In this document: in pieces, positions 36,760 to 46,038 of the stretch
How positions within the stretch are numbered: position 1 is the first letter of the stretch
How the letters are laid out: each line of letters starts with the position of its first letter
Assembly: GCF_026967935.1 (NCBI RefSeq)
Contig: NZ_JAPVBL010000001.1
Location: 1,294,678 to 1,358,677, forward strand
Origin: Modestobacter sp. VKM Ac-2982
Lineage (GTDB): Bacteria; Actinomycetota; Actinomycetes; Mycobacteriales; Geodermatophilaceae
DNA length: 64,000 nucleotides
Direction of reading: 5' to 3'
Notes under the pieces: model-generated
What the model was told of the DNA's origin: nothing
Database searches by the model: none
Seen by the model: only the letters and a program-made list of their open reading frames with translations
Translations under genes and position numbers: made by a program

Positions 36760-36928
36760 TCGCAGTGCTCGGCGGAGACCCGGGCGGGAGCCCAGGGCAT
36801 GGTCCTGCCACGCACAACTGGAGACCACTGTAGCCGGTGCTCACCAGCCGTGTCGGACCGCCCCGTCCGCTGGGCCCGGGGCGGCGGCGGGAGGGCCGTG
36901 GGCGCCCGGTCGTGTCGGTGCGCCCCGG

Positions 36929-36934
36929 TACCCT
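36929..36934 (+). promoter_or_regulatory. -10 box (TACCCT) of the DAK2 gene, leaderless start
   Basis: TACCCT is followed by 7 nt and GTG 36942. It supports this start over in-frame starts further upstream. Confidence 0.5.
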
Positions 36935-36941
36935 GCCGCAC

Positions 36942-38543
36942 GTGCTGGAGGCGCTGGACGAGGCCGCGGTCGGCCGATGGAGCTCCGCCGTCGTCGACAC
37001 GCTGACGCAGGCGCGTGGCCGCCTGGACGAGCTGAACGTCTTCCCGGTCCCCGACGGGGACACCGGCACCAACCTGCTGATGACCGCTCAGGCCGCGCAC
37101 GCGGCGCTGACCAGCGCCGACGGCACCGAGTCCGCCTGGGACGTGCTGGCCCGCGGCGCCGTGCTCGGCGCGCGGGGCAACTCCGGGGCGATCCTGGCCC
37201 AGCTGCTGCGCGGGCTCGCGGACGGGCTGGCCGACGTGGAGCACGTCCACGGACCGGTGCTCGCCGATGCGCTGGCCTCGGCCGCCGGCACCGCCTACGC
37301 CGCGGTCGCCGATCCGGAGGAGGGCACGTTCCTCACCGTGGCCCGGGCCGGCGCCGATGCGGCGACGACCGCCGTCGCCGCCGGGCAGGCCGGGCTGGCC
37401 GACGTCGTCCGGGCCGCCGCCGAGGGTGCGCTCACCGCCCTGCGGGCGACCACCGGCCAGCTGGCCGCGCTGCGCGACGCCGGCGTGGTCGACGCCGGGG
37501 GCGCCGGCTGGTGCCTGGTGCTCGATGCGCTGGTCGGCACGGTCACCGGCACGACGCCGGCTCGCGCGCCGCTGGACGGGCGGCCCGCCCGGCCCCGCCG
37601 GTCACCGTGGCCGGTGCCGGCCGCGCCCGCCCCCGGGCCCGGCAGCGAGGTGCAGTTCCTGCTCGCCGACTCCGACGAGGCCGCCGTCTCCCGGCTGCAG
37701 GCGCGGCTGGCCGAGCTGGGCGACTGCCTGGTCGTCGTCGGCGTCGACACCCCGGGCGGCCGGGAGTGGAACGTCCACGTCCACGTCAGCGACGTGGGGG
37801 CGGCGGTGGAGGCCGGGATCGAGGCGGGGCGGCCGCACCGGATCTCGGTCACCCCGCTGGCCCCGGTGCGGGCACCGGCCGCCGCGGCGGGGCTGCGCGC
37901 CGTCCTCGCGCTGGCCTGCTCCGCCGGGCTCGCCGAGCTCTTCGGAGCCGAGGGCGTCACCGTGCTGACCGCACCGGTCGACGCGGTCGACGAGGACGCC
38001 GTCCTGCAGGCGGTGCTGGACACCGGGGCCGAGCAGGTCGTCGTGCTGCCCAACCACTGGGAGGTCACCGCGGTCACCGCCCGCGCCGCCGACCGGGCCC
38101 GCGAGCAGGGCCGCGACGTCGTGGTCGTCCCGACCCGGTCGGCCGTGCAGGGCCTGGCGGCGCTCGCCGTCGCCGACCCGGCCCGCCGCTTCGGGGACGA
38201 CGTCATCGCCATGGCCGAGGCCGCGGCCGCGACCCGGTGGGCGGAGGTGACCGTCGCCGAGCAGGAGGCGCTCACCTCGGCCGGCCGCTGCGCCCCCGGG
38301 GACGTGCTGGGCAGCGCGGAGGGCGACGTCGTGGTCATCGGCGCCGACCAGGTCGCCGTCGCCCGCGACCTGCTGGACCGGCTGCTGTCGGCGGGCGGGG
38401 AGATGGCCACCGTCGTCGTGGGGGAGGAGTCCGCCCTCGGCGACGCGGTCTGCGCCCACCTCTCCGCGGTGCACCCGACGGTCGAGGTGGTCCGCTACGC
38501 CGGCGGTGCCGGGGCCGTGCCCCTGCTGATCGGGGTCGAGTAG
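36942..38543 (+). CDS. DAK2-domain kinase, FakA-like
   Basis: A 533-residue protein. The DhaL/DAK2 domain (about 10-200) has the metal/ATP loop NVFPVPDGDTGTNL and GARGNSGAILAQ. A FakA-type middle and C-terminal domain follows (QVVVLPNHWEVT, VVVVPTRSAVQGL). In Firmicutes FakA phosphorylates fatty acids bound to a FakB (DegV) partner; the partner is not in this window. The pairing with recG is conserved in Gram-positive bacteria. The TAG stop overlaps the recG GTG. Confidence 0.88.
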   Translation: MLEALDEAAVGRWSSAVVDTLTQARGRLDELNVFPVPDGDTGTNLLMTAQAAHAALTSADGTESAWDVLARGAVLGARGNSGAILAQLLRGLADGLADVEHVHGPVLADALASAAGTAYAAVADPEEGTFLTVARAGADAATTAVAAGQAGLADVVRAAAEGALTALRATTGQLAALRDAGVVDAGGAGWCLVLDALVGTVTGTTPARAPLDGRPARPRRSPWPVPAAPAPGPGSEVQFLLADSDEAAVSRLQARLAELGDCLVVVGVDTPGGREWNVHVHVSDVGAAVEAGIEAGRPHRISVTPLAPVRAPAAAAGLRAVLALACSAGLAELFGAEGVTVLTAPVDAVDEDAVLQAVLDTGAEQVVVLPNHWEVTAVTARAADRAREQGRDVVVVPTRSAVQGLAALAVADPARRFGDDVIAMAEAAAATRWAEVTVAEQEALTSAGRCAPGDVLGSAEGDVVVIGADQVAVARDLLDRLLSAGGEMATVVVGEESALGDAVCAHLSAVHPTVEVVRYAGGAGAVPLLIGVE

Positions 38544-40744
38544 TGGCGATCTCCATGGACACGCCGCTGACCCGGGTCCTCGGACCCAAGACGGCGAAGG
38601 TGATGGCCGAGCAGCTGGCGCTGCACACGGTGCGCGACCTGCTGCGGCACTACCCCCGCCGGTACGCCCGGCGCGGGGAGATGACCCGGCTCGACGGCCT
38701 GGAGGTCGGCGACCGGGTGACCGTGCTGGCCCAGGTGAAGAGCGTCAGCACCCGGCGGATGCAGCAGCGCCGCGGGACGCTCACCGAGGTGACCGTCGGC
38801 GACGGCGCGGGCAGCATGCGGCTGGTCTTCTTCAACAACCGGCACGCCCACCTCGACGTGGGCGAGTGGGGGCTGTTCGCCGGCACCGTGGGTCTGTGGC
38901 GGGGGGACAAGCAGTTCAGCCACCCCGACTGCCACATCATCACCGGGGACGACGACGACTGGGCTCGGGCGCTGGTGCCCCTCTACCCGGCCAGCAAGGA
39001 CGTCTCCAGCTGGGTCATCCAGAAGTCGGTCAAGCTCCTCCTGGACGACGCCCACTCCCTGGAGCAGCTGCTCGAGGACCCGATCCCGGCGACGGTCCGG
39101 GATCGTCACGGACTGGTCGACCTGGCCACCGCACTCCGGCAGAAGCACCGCCCGGAGAACCAGGAGCAGGTCGACTCCGCCGACGAGCGGCTCAAGTGGG
39201 ATGAGGCGCTGGTGCTGCAGGCGACGCTGGCCGCCCGTCGCCGGGCCGCCGCGCTGGAGCCCGGCATCGCCCGGCCGGGGCGCCCCGGCGGGCTGCTGGA
39301 CGCGGTCGACGCGGCCCTGCCGTTCGCGCTGACCGACGGCCAGCGCGAGGTCGGCGAGGAACTGGCTGCGGAACTGGCCCGCGAGCAGCCGATGAACCGG
39401 CTGCTGCAGGGCGAGGTCGGCTCCGGGAAGACGGTCGTCGCCCTGCGGGCGATGGCCCAGGTCGTCGACGCCGGCGGGCAGGCCGCGCTGCTCGCGCCCA
39501 CCGAGGTGCTCGCCGCGCAGCACGCCCGCAGCCTGGCCGCGATCCTGGGTCCGCTGGGGCGTGCCGGCGAGCTCGACGGCGACCCGGCCGGCACCCGGGT
39601 GGCGCTGCTCACCGGTTCGCAGAAGGCCGCCGTCCGCCGCGAGGCGCGGGCTGCGGTCGCCGACGGCAGCGCGGGCATCGTGGTGGGCACCCACGCGCTG
39701 CTGCAGGAGGGCGTGGAGTTCGCCGACCTGGGGCTGGTCGTCGTCGACGAGCAGCACCGGTTCGGGGTGGAGCAGCGGGACGCGCTGCGCGCCAAGGGCA
39801 CCCGGCCGCCGCACGTGCTGGTCATGACGGCCACCCCGATCCCGCGCACCGTGGCGATGACCGTCTACGGCGACCTGGAGACCTCCACGCTGCGCCAGCT
39901 GCCGGCCGGCCGCGGCGGGGTGTCCAGCTCGGTCGTGCCGGTGGGGGAGAAGCCGGCCTGGCTGGACCGTGCCTGGGCGCGGGTGCGCGAGGAGGTGGCG
40001 GCCGGCCGGCAGGTCTACGTCGTCTGCCCCCGGATCGGCGACCTCGAGGACGGCGGCAAGGGCGACGACGGGCCGGACGACGCGGACGGCGCACCGCCGC
40101 CGGAGGAGAAGGGCGGCACCAGCGACAAGCGCCCGCCGCTGGCGGTGCTCGACGTCGCCGAGGGGCTGCGCAACGGCCCGCTGTCGGCGCTGCGGGTGGA
40201 GGTGCTGCACGGCCGGATGCCGCCGGAGGAGAAGGAGGCGCGGATGCGCGCCTTCGCCGCCGCGGAGGTCGACGTCCTGGTCGCCACCACCGTCGTCGAG
40301 GTGGGGGTCGACGTGCCCAACGCCACGGTGATGGTGGTGATGGACGCCGACCGGTTCGGCGTCAGCCAGCTGCACCAGCTGCGCGGCCGGGTGGCCCGCG
40401 GGAAGCACGCCGGGCTGTGCCTGCTGGTCACCGAGGCGCCCAGCACCTCCCCGACCGGCCAGCGACTGGCCGCGGTCGCCGCGACCACCGACGGCTTCGC
40501 CCTCGCCCGGCTCGACCTGGAGACCCGCCGGGAGGGCGACGTGCTGGGTGCGGCGCAGTCCGGCCGCCGGTCGAACGTGAAGCTGCTGTCCCTGCTGGAC
40601 GACGAGGCGCTGATCGCCGAGGCCCGGGTCGAGGCCACGACGCTGGTCGAGCAGGGCCGCGGGCTCGCCGACCACCCTGAGCTGGCCGCCGCCGTCGCCG
40701 CCCTGGCGCTGGACGAACGCGCCACCTACCTGGAGAAGGCATGA
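38543..40744 (+). CDS. recG: ATP-dependent DNA helicase RecG
   Basis: Branch-migrating helicase that regresses stalled forks and processes recombination intermediates. 733 residues: wedge/OB domain (about 1-250), then a superfamily-2 motor with Walker A GEVGSGKT (290-297), DEQH box in VVDEQHRFG, TATPIPRT and QLRGRVARG. An acidic, Gly-rich insertion (DLEDGGKGDDGPDDADG) interrupts the second RecA-like domain. GTG 38543 overlaps the previous stop; ATG 38555 is an alternative. The same frame is open upstream to 35657 only because of base composition. Confidence 0.95.
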   Translation: MAISMDTPLTRVLGPKTAKVMAEQLALHTVRDLLRHYPRRYARRGEMTRLDGLEVGDRVTVLAQVKSVSTRRMQQRRGTLTEVTVGDGAGSMRLVFFNNRHAHLDVGEWGLFAGTVGLWRGDKQFSHPDCHIITGDDDDWARALVPLYPASKDVSSWVIQKSVKLLLDDAHSLEQLLEDPIPATVRDRHGLVDLATALRQKHRPENQEQVDSADERLKWDEALVLQATLAARRRAAALEPGIARPGRPGGLLDAVDAALPFALTDGQREVGEELAAELAREQPMNRLLQGEVGSGKTVVALRAMAQVVDAGGQAALLAPTEVLAAQHARSLAAILGPLGRAGELDGDPAGTRVALLTGSQKAAVRREARAAVADGSAGIVVGTHALLQEGVEFADLGLVVVDEQHRFGVEQRDALRAKGTRPPHVLVMTATPIPRTVAMTVYGDLETSTLRQLPAGRGGVSSSVVPVGEKPAWLDRAWARVREEVAAGRQVYVVCPRIGDLEDGGKGDDGPDDADGAPPPEEKGGTSDKRPPLAVLDVAEGLRNGPLSALRVEVLHGRMPPEEKEARMRAFAAAEVDVLVATTVVEVGVDVPNATVMVVMDADRFGVSQLHQLRGRVARGKHAGLCLLVTEAPSTSPTGQRLAAVAATTDGFALARLDLETRREGDVLGAAQSGRRSNVKLLSLLDDEALIAEARVEATTLVEQGRGLADHPELAAAVAALALDERATYLEKA

Positions 40745-40815
40745 AGCAGCAGTCCTGGCCCAGCCCGTCCGAGGCCGGCCCCGGAACGGAGCCGACCGGC
40801 GTGACCCCCCGATGA
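40741..40815 (+). CDS. 24-residue ORF bridging recG and rsmD
   Basis: ATG 40741 overlaps the recG stop (ATGA), and its own TGA overlaps the rsmD ATG (ATGA). The peptide (MKQQSWPSPSEAGPGTEPTG and four more residues) exactly fills the gap. It lacks a known domain. The geometry suggests a coupling cistron that keeps ribosomes on the message from recG into rsmD. Confidence 0.5.
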   Translation: MKQQSWPSPSEAGPGTEPTGVTPR

Positions 40816-41366
40816 CCCGGCTGATCGCCGGCGTGGCCGGCGGCCGGCGGCTCAAGGTGCCCCGGGCCGGGGTGCGCCCCACCGGTGACCGGGCCAGGGA
40901 GGGGCTGTTCAACTCCCTCGGCTCGCTGCTGGACCTCGACGGCGCCCGCGTACTCGACCTCTACGCCGGCTCCGGGGCGCTCGGGCTGGAGGCGTTGTCC
41001 CGCGGCGCGGCCGAGGCGGTCTTCGTGGAGTCCGGTGCCGGCGTGCTGCCGGTGCTGCGCGGCAACATCGAGACCGTGGGCCTGCGCGGGGCGCGCGTGG
41101 TGCAGGGCAGCGTGCAGGCCGTGGTGGCCGCGCCGGCGCCGGCGGCGTTCGACCTGGTGTTCGCCGACCCGCCCTACGCCGCCCCGGTCGAGGAGGTGCT
41201 CGGCGTGCTCGAGGCGCTGGCCGGCAACGGCTGGCTGGCCCCGGACGCCGTCGTGGTGGTGGAGCGGTCCAGCCGCGAGCAGACCTTCCCGTGGCCGACA
41301 CCCTTCGACGGACTGCGTGATCGGCGGTACGGAGAGGCAGTGCTCCGGTACGGTCGCTTGTCGTGA
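40812..41366 (+). CDS. rsmD: 16S rRNA (guanine(966)-N2)-methyltransferase
   Basis: A 184-residue SAM-dependent methyltransferase that modifies G966 of 16S rRNA. It has IAGVAGGRRLKVP at the start, VLDLYAGSGALGLEALSRGA (SAM site) and the catalytic FADPPYAAP. Coupled to coaD by a GTGA overlap, the usual pair. Confidence 0.94.
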   Translation: MTRLIAGVAGGRRLKVPRAGVRPTGDRAREGLFNSLGSLLDLDGARVLDLYAGSGALGLEALSRGAAEAVFVESGAGVLPVLRGNIETVGLRGARVVQGSVQAVVAAPAPAAFDLVFADPPYAAPVEEVLGVLEALAGNGWLAPDAVVVVERSSREQTFPWPTPFDGLRDRRYGEAVLRYGRLS

Positions 41367-41848
41367 GGCGAGCGGTCTGTCCCGGTTCGTTCGACCCGGT
41401 CACCAACGGCCATGTCGACGTGATCACGCGCGCCGCCGGCCTGTACGACGAGCTGGTCGTCGCGGTGCTGGTCAACCCCGGCAAGGCCGGCCTGTTCGAC
41501 GTCCACGAGCGGATGGCCCTGCTGCGTGAGGCGGTCGTCGACCTGCCCAACGTCACGGTCGACAGCTTCGAGGGGCTGCTCGTCGACTACTGCCTGGCCC
41601 AGCAGATCCCGGTCATCGTCAAGGGGCTGCGGGCGGTCGGCGACTTCGAGTACGAGCTGCAGATGGCCCAGATGAACCGGGAGCTCGCCGCCGTCGAGAC
41701 CCTGTTCGTGCCCACCGCACCCCAGGTGGGGCACCTCTCCTCCAGCCTGGTCAAGCAGATCGCCCGCTTCGGCGGCGACGTGTCGTCCCTGGTGCCCAAG
41801 GCGGTCAACGACCGGCTGGTCGCCCAGTCGAAGGGCAGGCAGTCGTGA
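41363..41848 (+). CDS. coaD: Pantetheine-phosphate adenylyltransferase
   Basis: Penultimate step of coenzyme A synthesis: 4'-phosphopantetheine plus ATP gives dephospho-CoA. 161 residues with CPGSFDPVTNGHVDVI (the NGH nucleotidyltransferase motif), VKGLRAVGDFEYELQMAQMNR and the ISSS-like HLSSSLVKQIA. The GTG start overlaps the rsmD stop, and its TGA overlaps the next GTG. Confidence 0.96.
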   Translation: MRRAVCPGSFDPVTNGHVDVITRAAGLYDELVVAVLVNPGKAGLFDVHERMALLREAVVDLPNVTVDSFEGLLVDYCLAQQIPVIVKGLRAVGDFEYELQMAQMNRELAAVETLFVPTAPQVGHLSSSLVKQIARFGGDVSSLVPKAVNDRLVAQSKGRQS

Positions 41849-42534
41849 CCGAGGTCGTGTACCGGCTCTACGAGACCGTCGACGAGCTGACGACGGTGAT
41901 CGAGAACGCCCGCAGCGTGCCGATGTCCAGCTCCTGCATGGTGCCGCGCGACCACCTGCTCGACCTGCTCGACGACCTCCGGGAGAACCTCCCCGAGGAG
42001 GTCCAGCAGGCCGGGGCGATCGTCGAGCAGCGCGCCGAGATCCTGCAGCAGGCCCAGGCCGAGGCCGAGCGGCTCACCGGCCGCACTCGCAGCGAGAGCG
42101 AGCAGGTGGTCGTCGCCGCCCGCCGGCAGCGGGAGGAGCTGGTCGGCACGGCCCGCCGGCAGCGGGACGAGATCCTCACCGAGGCGCAGGCCCAGGCCGA
42201 CGAGCTCATCGCCGGCGCGGAGGAGGAGGCCGAGGAGCTGCTCGCCGAGGCCCGCCGGTTGCGTGACCAGCTCGTGCGGGACGGGCAGGAGCAGCGCGCC
42301 GAGCTGATCGCCGCGGGCCAGGCCGAGCACGAGCGGCTGCTCACCGAGACCGAGGTGTACCGGACCGCCGTCGACCGGGCCGACGAGCTCGGCGCCCAGA
42401 CGGTGGCCGAGGTGGCCCGGATGCGGGCCGAGGTCGACGACTACGTCGACAGCCGGCTGGCCGACTTCGGGAACACCCTGGCGCACATGGCGCGTTCGGT
42501 GGACAAGGCCCGGGACAACCTCCGCAGCCCGTGA
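41845..42534 (+). CDS. DivIVA-like coiled-coil protein
   Basis: A 229-residue protein, almost entirely coiled coil after about residue 35, very rich in Glu, Arg, Ala and Gln (RAEILQQAQAEAERL, RQREELVGTARRQRDEIL). Annotated in relatives as a cell-division initiation or ATP-synthase-B-like protein; it resembles the small DivIVA-type proteins near coaD in actinobacteria. It probably scaffolds envelope or septum growth, but its partner is unknown. GTG 41845 is coupled to coaD. Confidence 0.82.
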   Translation: MTEVVYRLYETVDELTTVIENARSVPMSSSCMVPRDHLLDLLDDLRENLPEEVQQAGAIVEQRAEILQQAQAEAERLTGRTRSESEQVVVAARRQREELVGTARRQRDEILTEAQAQADELIAGAEEEAEELLAEARRLRDQLVRDGQEQRAELIAAGQAEHERLLTETEVYRTAVDRADELGAQTVAEVARMRAEVDDYVDSRLADFGNTLAHMARSVDKARDNLRSP

Positions 42535-42581
42535 CCGGTCCGCTCCACCCCTGACCGGGAGGTGTGGACGGAGGGATCGGG

Positions 42582-42587
42582 TAGGCT
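42582..42587 (+). promoter_or_regulatory. -10 box (TAGGCT) of the DUF177-rpmF operon
   Basis: TAGGCT followed by a transcribed leader of roughly 85 nt before ATG 42679. Confidence 0.4.
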
Positions 42588-42678
42588 GGACGTCTGTCCG
42601 GCTGCTGCCGTCCTGCGTGCCCGTCCGGCGTGGGCCTCGCGCCGGGCACCCCCACCTTCGACGACGACGAGTACCGAC

Positions 42679-43404
42679 ATGCCTGCTTCCTCCGCGCGCT
42701 CCACGGGGCCGTCCTCCGGCGCTGCGTCCACCGACGCCCGGCGCCCGGTCGGCGACCCCGTCGACAAGCCGCTCCCCACGCCGGCCGAGAAGGCCGCCGA
42801 GAAGGCCTGGAAGATCGACCTCCGGGAACTCGGCCGCCGTGCCGGCTCGATGCGTGAGTGGGAGAAGACCCTCCCGGCCCTGGAGGGCTGGGGTGTGGAG
42901 ATGATCGGCGTCCCCGCGGGTGCCCCGGTCCAGCTCCACCTCCGCCTGGAGTCGGTGATGGAGGGCGTCCTGGTCACCGGTCAGGTCGAGCTCCCGGTCA
43001 CCGGCCAGTGCGCCCGCTGCCTCGAGCCGGTCGAGGACACCGTTGAGCTCGACGTCCAGGAGCTCTACGCCTACGCGGGCAGCACCACCGAGGCCACCAG
43101 CGGCGAGGACGAGGTGCGCCGCATCGACGGCGACCGGCTCGACCTCGCGCCGCTGGTTCGTGACACCGTCGTCCTGACCCTCCCGCTGTCGCCCACCTGC
43201 CAGCCGGACTGCGCCGGCCTGTGCGTCGACTGCGGCGAGCGGCTCGACGACCTCCCTGCCGACCACTCCCACGAGGTGCTCGACCCTCGGTGGGCCGGGC
43301 TCGCCGCCCGGTTCACCGAGACGGCCGACAGTGCCGATCCGACCGACAGCGCGGCCGGACCCCAGCCGGGGTCCACCAACCGCACCAACCCAGAGGAGAA
43401 CTGA
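42679..43404 (+). CDS. DUF177 (YceD-like) 23S rRNA accumulation protein
   Basis: A 241-residue protein with an extended polar N-terminus. The DUF177 domain runs from about 45, with [16 protein letters not shown] [22 protein letters not shown], and [16 protein letters not shown] (two Cys pairs, probably zinc). The family is required for normal 23S rRNA levels and is almost always cotranscribed with rpmF, as here (2 nt apart). The start is not certain: ATG 42679 has only a weak ribosome site. Confidence 0.88.
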   Translation: MPASSARSTGPSSGAASTDARRPVGDPVDKPLPTPAEKAAEKAWKIDLRELGRRAGSMREWEKTLPALEGWGVEMIGVPAGAPVQLHLRLESVMEGVLVTGQVELPVTGQCARCLEPVEDTVELDVQELYAYAGSTTEATSGEDEVRRIDGDRLDLAPLVRDTVVLTLPLSPTCQPDCAGLCVDCGERLDDLPADHSHEVLDPRWAGLAARFTETADSADPTDSAAGPQPGSTNRTNPEEN

Positions 43405-43406
43405 CC

Positions 43407-43586
43407 GTGGCCGTTCCGAAGCGGAAGATGTCCCGGAGCAACACCCGCGCCCGCCGGTCGCAGTGGAAGGCCACGGCCCCCACCCTGGCGCCCTGCCCCA
43501 ACGCGGCCTGCCGTGAGCTCAAGCCCCCGCACCAGGCGTGCCCCACCTGTGGCCAGCACGACGGCCGCCAGGTCCTCGCGGTCTGA
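43407..43586 (+). CDS. rpmF: 50S ribosomal protein L32 (bL32)
   Basis: A 59-residue ribosomal protein: [21 protein letters not shown], then a zinc ribbon (CPNAAC and CPTC). GTG 43407 has GAGGAG upstream. Confidence 0.96.
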   Translation: MAVPKRKMSRSNTRARRSQWKATAPTLAPCPNAACRELKPPHQACPTCGQHDGRQVLAV

Positions 43587-43602
43587 CCTGCGCAGCTCGA
43601 GC

Positions 43603-44421
43603 GTGGCGAAGTCGCCCAGCACACCGGCGTCCTCGGTGCTGAGCTCCCTCCCCGGGGAGCCCAGGGCCGAGGACGCCGGTCGTCGTGTGCCCGCCGGCGG
43701 TGCCGCACACGCCGAGCGGGCGGCCCGCTGGCTGCTCGCGGCGCTGGACCTCGAGCTGCCCGGCGACCTGCTGGGGCTGGCGCTGACCCACCGGTCCTGG
43801 GCATACGAGAACGGTGGGCTGCCCACCAACGAGCGCCTGGAGTTCCTCGGCGACTCGGTGCTCGGGCTGGTGGTCACCGACGAGCTCTACCGCAGCCACC
43901 CGGACCTGCCCGAGGGCCAGCTGGCGAAGCTGCGCGCCTCGGTGGTCAACATGACCTCGCTGGCCCGCGTCTCCCGGTCCCTGGGCGAGGGGGGCATCGG
44001 CCCGCACCTGCTGCTGGGTCGGGGGGAGCAGTCCACCGGCGGCCGGGAGAAGGACTCGATCCTCGCCGACGCGCTCGAGGCGCTGATCGGGGCGGTCCAC
44101 CTCGGGCTGGGGCTGGACACCGCCTCGTCGGTCGTGCACCGGCTGTTCGACCCGTTGCTGGCCGAGTCGGCCACCCGCGGCGCCGGCCTGGACTGGAAGA
44201 CCAGCCTCCAGGAGCTCGGGGCCTCCCTGGGCCTGGGGGCACCGGTCTACGAGGTCGAGGACGAGGGTCCCGATCACGCCAAGACCTTCACCGCCGCCGT
44301 GCTGCTGGCCGGCGAGGTGCGCGGCGCGGGCGCCGGTCGGACGAAGAAGGCCGCCGAGCAGGAGGCCGCCGAGACGGCTTGGCACGCCCTGTCGGCCGAC
44401 AGCGGACCGACACGGGACTGA
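43603..44421 (+). CDS. rnc: Ribonuclease III
   Basis: Cleaves double-stranded RNA, including rRNA precursors. The catalytic domain has the signature [13 protein letters not shown] and [16 protein letters not shown]; the dsRNA-binding domain occupies the last 70 residues ([31 protein letters not shown]). The start is uncertain. GTG 43603 gives 272 residues and GTG 43687 gives 244, closer to the usual 240-250. Neither has a good ribosome site, and coupling from rpmF favours the early one slightly. mutM follows after 3 nt. Confidence 0.94.
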   Translation: MAKSPSTPASSVLSSLPGEPRAEDAGRRVPAGGAAHAERAARWLLAALDLELPGDLLGLALTHRSWAYENGGLPTNERLEFLGDSVLGLVVTDELYRSHPDLPEGQLAKLRASVVNMTSLARVSRSLGEGGIGPHLLLGRGEQSTGGREKDSILADALEALIGAVHLGLGLDTASSVVHRLFDPLLAESATRGAGLDWKTSLQELGASLGLGAPVYEVEDEGPDHAKTFTAAVLLAGEVRGAGAGRTKKAAEQEAAETAWHALSADSGPTRD

Positions 44422-44424
44422 GTC

Positions 44425-45303
44425 GTGCCGGAGCTGCCTGAGGTCGAGGTCGTCCGCCGTGGGCTGGAGCGCTGGGTCGCCGGCCGGACGATCCGGCAGG
44501 TCGAGGTGCACCACCCCCGCGCGGTGCGCCGGCACCTGGAGGGGGCCGACCACTTCGTCGCCGCGCTCACCGGACGGACGCTCAGCGCCGCCCACCGCCG
44601 CGGCAAGTACCTGTGGCTGCCGCTGGCCGAGCCCGACGGTGCGCCGTCCGGGCAGGCCCTCGTCGCCCACCTGGGCATGAGCGGGCAGCTGCTGGTGGAG
44701 AAGCCCGACGAGCCCGACGAGGTGCACCTGCGGGCCCGGTTCCGGTTCACCGACGGCGGCCGCGAGCTGCGCTTCGTCGACCAGCGGACCTTCGGCGGGC
44801 TCGCGGTCGAGGACGCCCCGACCGACGGTCTCCCGGCGCGGCTGGCGCACATCGCCACCGATCCGCTGGACCCCGGGTTCGACGTCGACACCTTCAGCGC
44901 GGCGCTCCGCCGCCGGCACACCGAGGTCAAGCGGGCGCTGCTGGACCAGACGCTGATCGGCGGGGTCGGCAACATCTACGCCGACGAGTCGCTGTGGCGG
45001 GCCCGGCTGCACGGGGCCCGGCCGACCGACAAGCTCACCCGCGCCCAGGTCAGCGACCTGTTGGAGGGAGTCCGGGACGTGCTCGGCGAGAGCCTGGCGC
45101 AGGGCGGCACCTCCTTCGACTCGCTCTACGTCGACGTCAACGGGCAGAGCGGGTACTTCTCCCGGCACCTGGCCGTGTACGGGCAGGTCGACCGCCCGTG
45201 CCCTCGTTGTGGCACCCCGATCCGCCGGGAGTCGTTCATGAACCGCTCCAGCTACAGCTGCCCGCAGTGCCAGCCCCGCCCGCGTCCCCGCCCGGCCCGA
45301 TGA
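44425..45303 (+). CDS. mutM: Formamidopyrimidine-DNA glycosylase
   Basis: Base-excision repair of 8-oxoguanine and formamidopyrimidines with AP-lyase activity. 292 residues. The N-terminal [13 protein letters not shown] carries the catalytic Pro and Glu; the lysine is in HRRGKYLWL; then come the H2TH helix ([14 protein letters not shown]) and a C-terminal zinc finger (CPRCGTPI and CPQC). It overlaps acyP by ATGA. Confidence 0.96.
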   Translation: MPELPEVEVVRRGLERWVAGRTIRQVEVHHPRAVRRHLEGADHFVAALTGRTLSAAHRRGKYLWLPLAEPDGAPSGQALVAHLGMSGQLLVEKPDEPDEVHLRARFRFTDGGRELRFVDQRTFGGLAVEDAPTDGLPARLAHIATDPLDPGFDVDTFSAALRRRHTEVKRALLDQTLIGGVGNIYADESLWRARLHGARPTDKLTRAQVSDLLEGVRDVLGESLAQGGTSFDSLYVDVNGQSGYFSRHLAVYGQVDRPCPRCGTPIRRESFMNRSSYSCPQCQPRPRPRPAR

Positions 45304-45575
45304 GCGCGCTTCGGCGGGTGGTCGCCCTGGTGGACGGGCAGGTGCAGGGCGTCGGCTACCGCTGGTTCGTGCGGCAGGCGGCGACCGGGCGCGGCCTGAC
45401 CGGGTCGGCGACGAACCTGCCCGACGGTCGGGTGGAGGTCGTCCTCGAGGGTCCGGACGACGACGTGGCGGCTGTGCTCGCCGAGCTCTCCGGGCCGCGG
45501 GCCCCGGGTTCGGTCACCTCGGTGGAGCACCGGGACGACGAGGTGCAGGCGGTGCCGGACTTCACCGTGAGGTGA
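45300..45575 (+). CDS. acyP: Acylphosphatase
   Basis: Hydrolyses acyl phosphates. 91 residues with the catalytic Arg in [13 protein letters not shown] and the Asn in [17 protein letters not shown]. Ends the rpmF-rnc-mutM run. Confidence 0.94.
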   Translation: MSALRRVVALVDGQVQGVGYRWFVRQAATGRGLTGSATNLPDGRVEVVLEGPDDDVAAVLAELSGPRAPGSVTSVEHRDDEVQAVPDFTVR

Positions 45576-45619
45576 CGAAGACGACATCCCCCCGACACGG
45601 TGGCGTCGCCCTGCTGCCG

Positions 45620-45648
45620 TTGACCCACGTCGTGGCTGGTGTCACCCT
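45620..45648 (+). promoter_or_regulatory. Candidate promoter of the small coiled-coil gene
   Basis: TTGACC (45620-45625), 17-nt spacer, CACCCT (45643-45648). The -35 is good and the -10 weak. Confidence 0.4.
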
Positions 45649-45723
45649 GAGGACGCCAGCCCGCGCAGACCGCCCTCCGGCGGTGCGACGGGACCTCTTC
45701 CTGCAGTGAAAGGCCGTTGAGTC

Positions 45724-45915
45724 ATGGCCAAGGCCCTGTTCGGTTCCGTCGTCGCTCCCCACGAGCTGCGAGCAGCCGAGGAGAACGCCGCCCTGCGAGC
45801 GAAGGTGCGCCGGCTCGAGGCGCAGCTCGCCGTCCTCCGGGAGGAGCGCGACGCGGCGATCGCCCGCGAGCTGCTCACCATGGCCCACGAGTCGGCCGAC
45901 CCCGTCCTCGCTTAG
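45724..45915 (+). CDS. Small coiled-coil protein upstream of smc
   Basis: A 63-residue protein, MAKALFGSVVAPHE followed by a coiled coil with Leu/Ala heptads (AALRAKVRRLEAQLAVLREE). I recognise similar short proteins next to smc in other actinobacteria, so it is probably a real conserved gene, but its role is unknown. AAAGG lies 11 nt upstream of the ATG. Confidence 0.78.
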   Translation: MAKALFGSVVAPHELRAAEENAALRAKVRRLEAQLAVLREERDAAIARELLTMAHESADPVLA

Positions 45916-46038
45916 ACCACCTCCGTCCCACCCACCTCTCCCGTGCACAGCGGGAGGGGCGATCGGCGTGTCGTGGGTGAGGATGGGGCCGCCCTGCGCT
46001 GAGCAGGACTGTCGTACCTCCCCGGGAGTCTCTGCACC

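Noticed and set aside
35657..38542. Long plus-strand open frame continuing upstream of recG (1695 codons in all)
   Set aside because: It runs through GNAT, kinase-like, antisense rpmB and the DAK2 gene in another frame. The translation is Arg/Gly/Ala-rich without domains; only the recG part is real.
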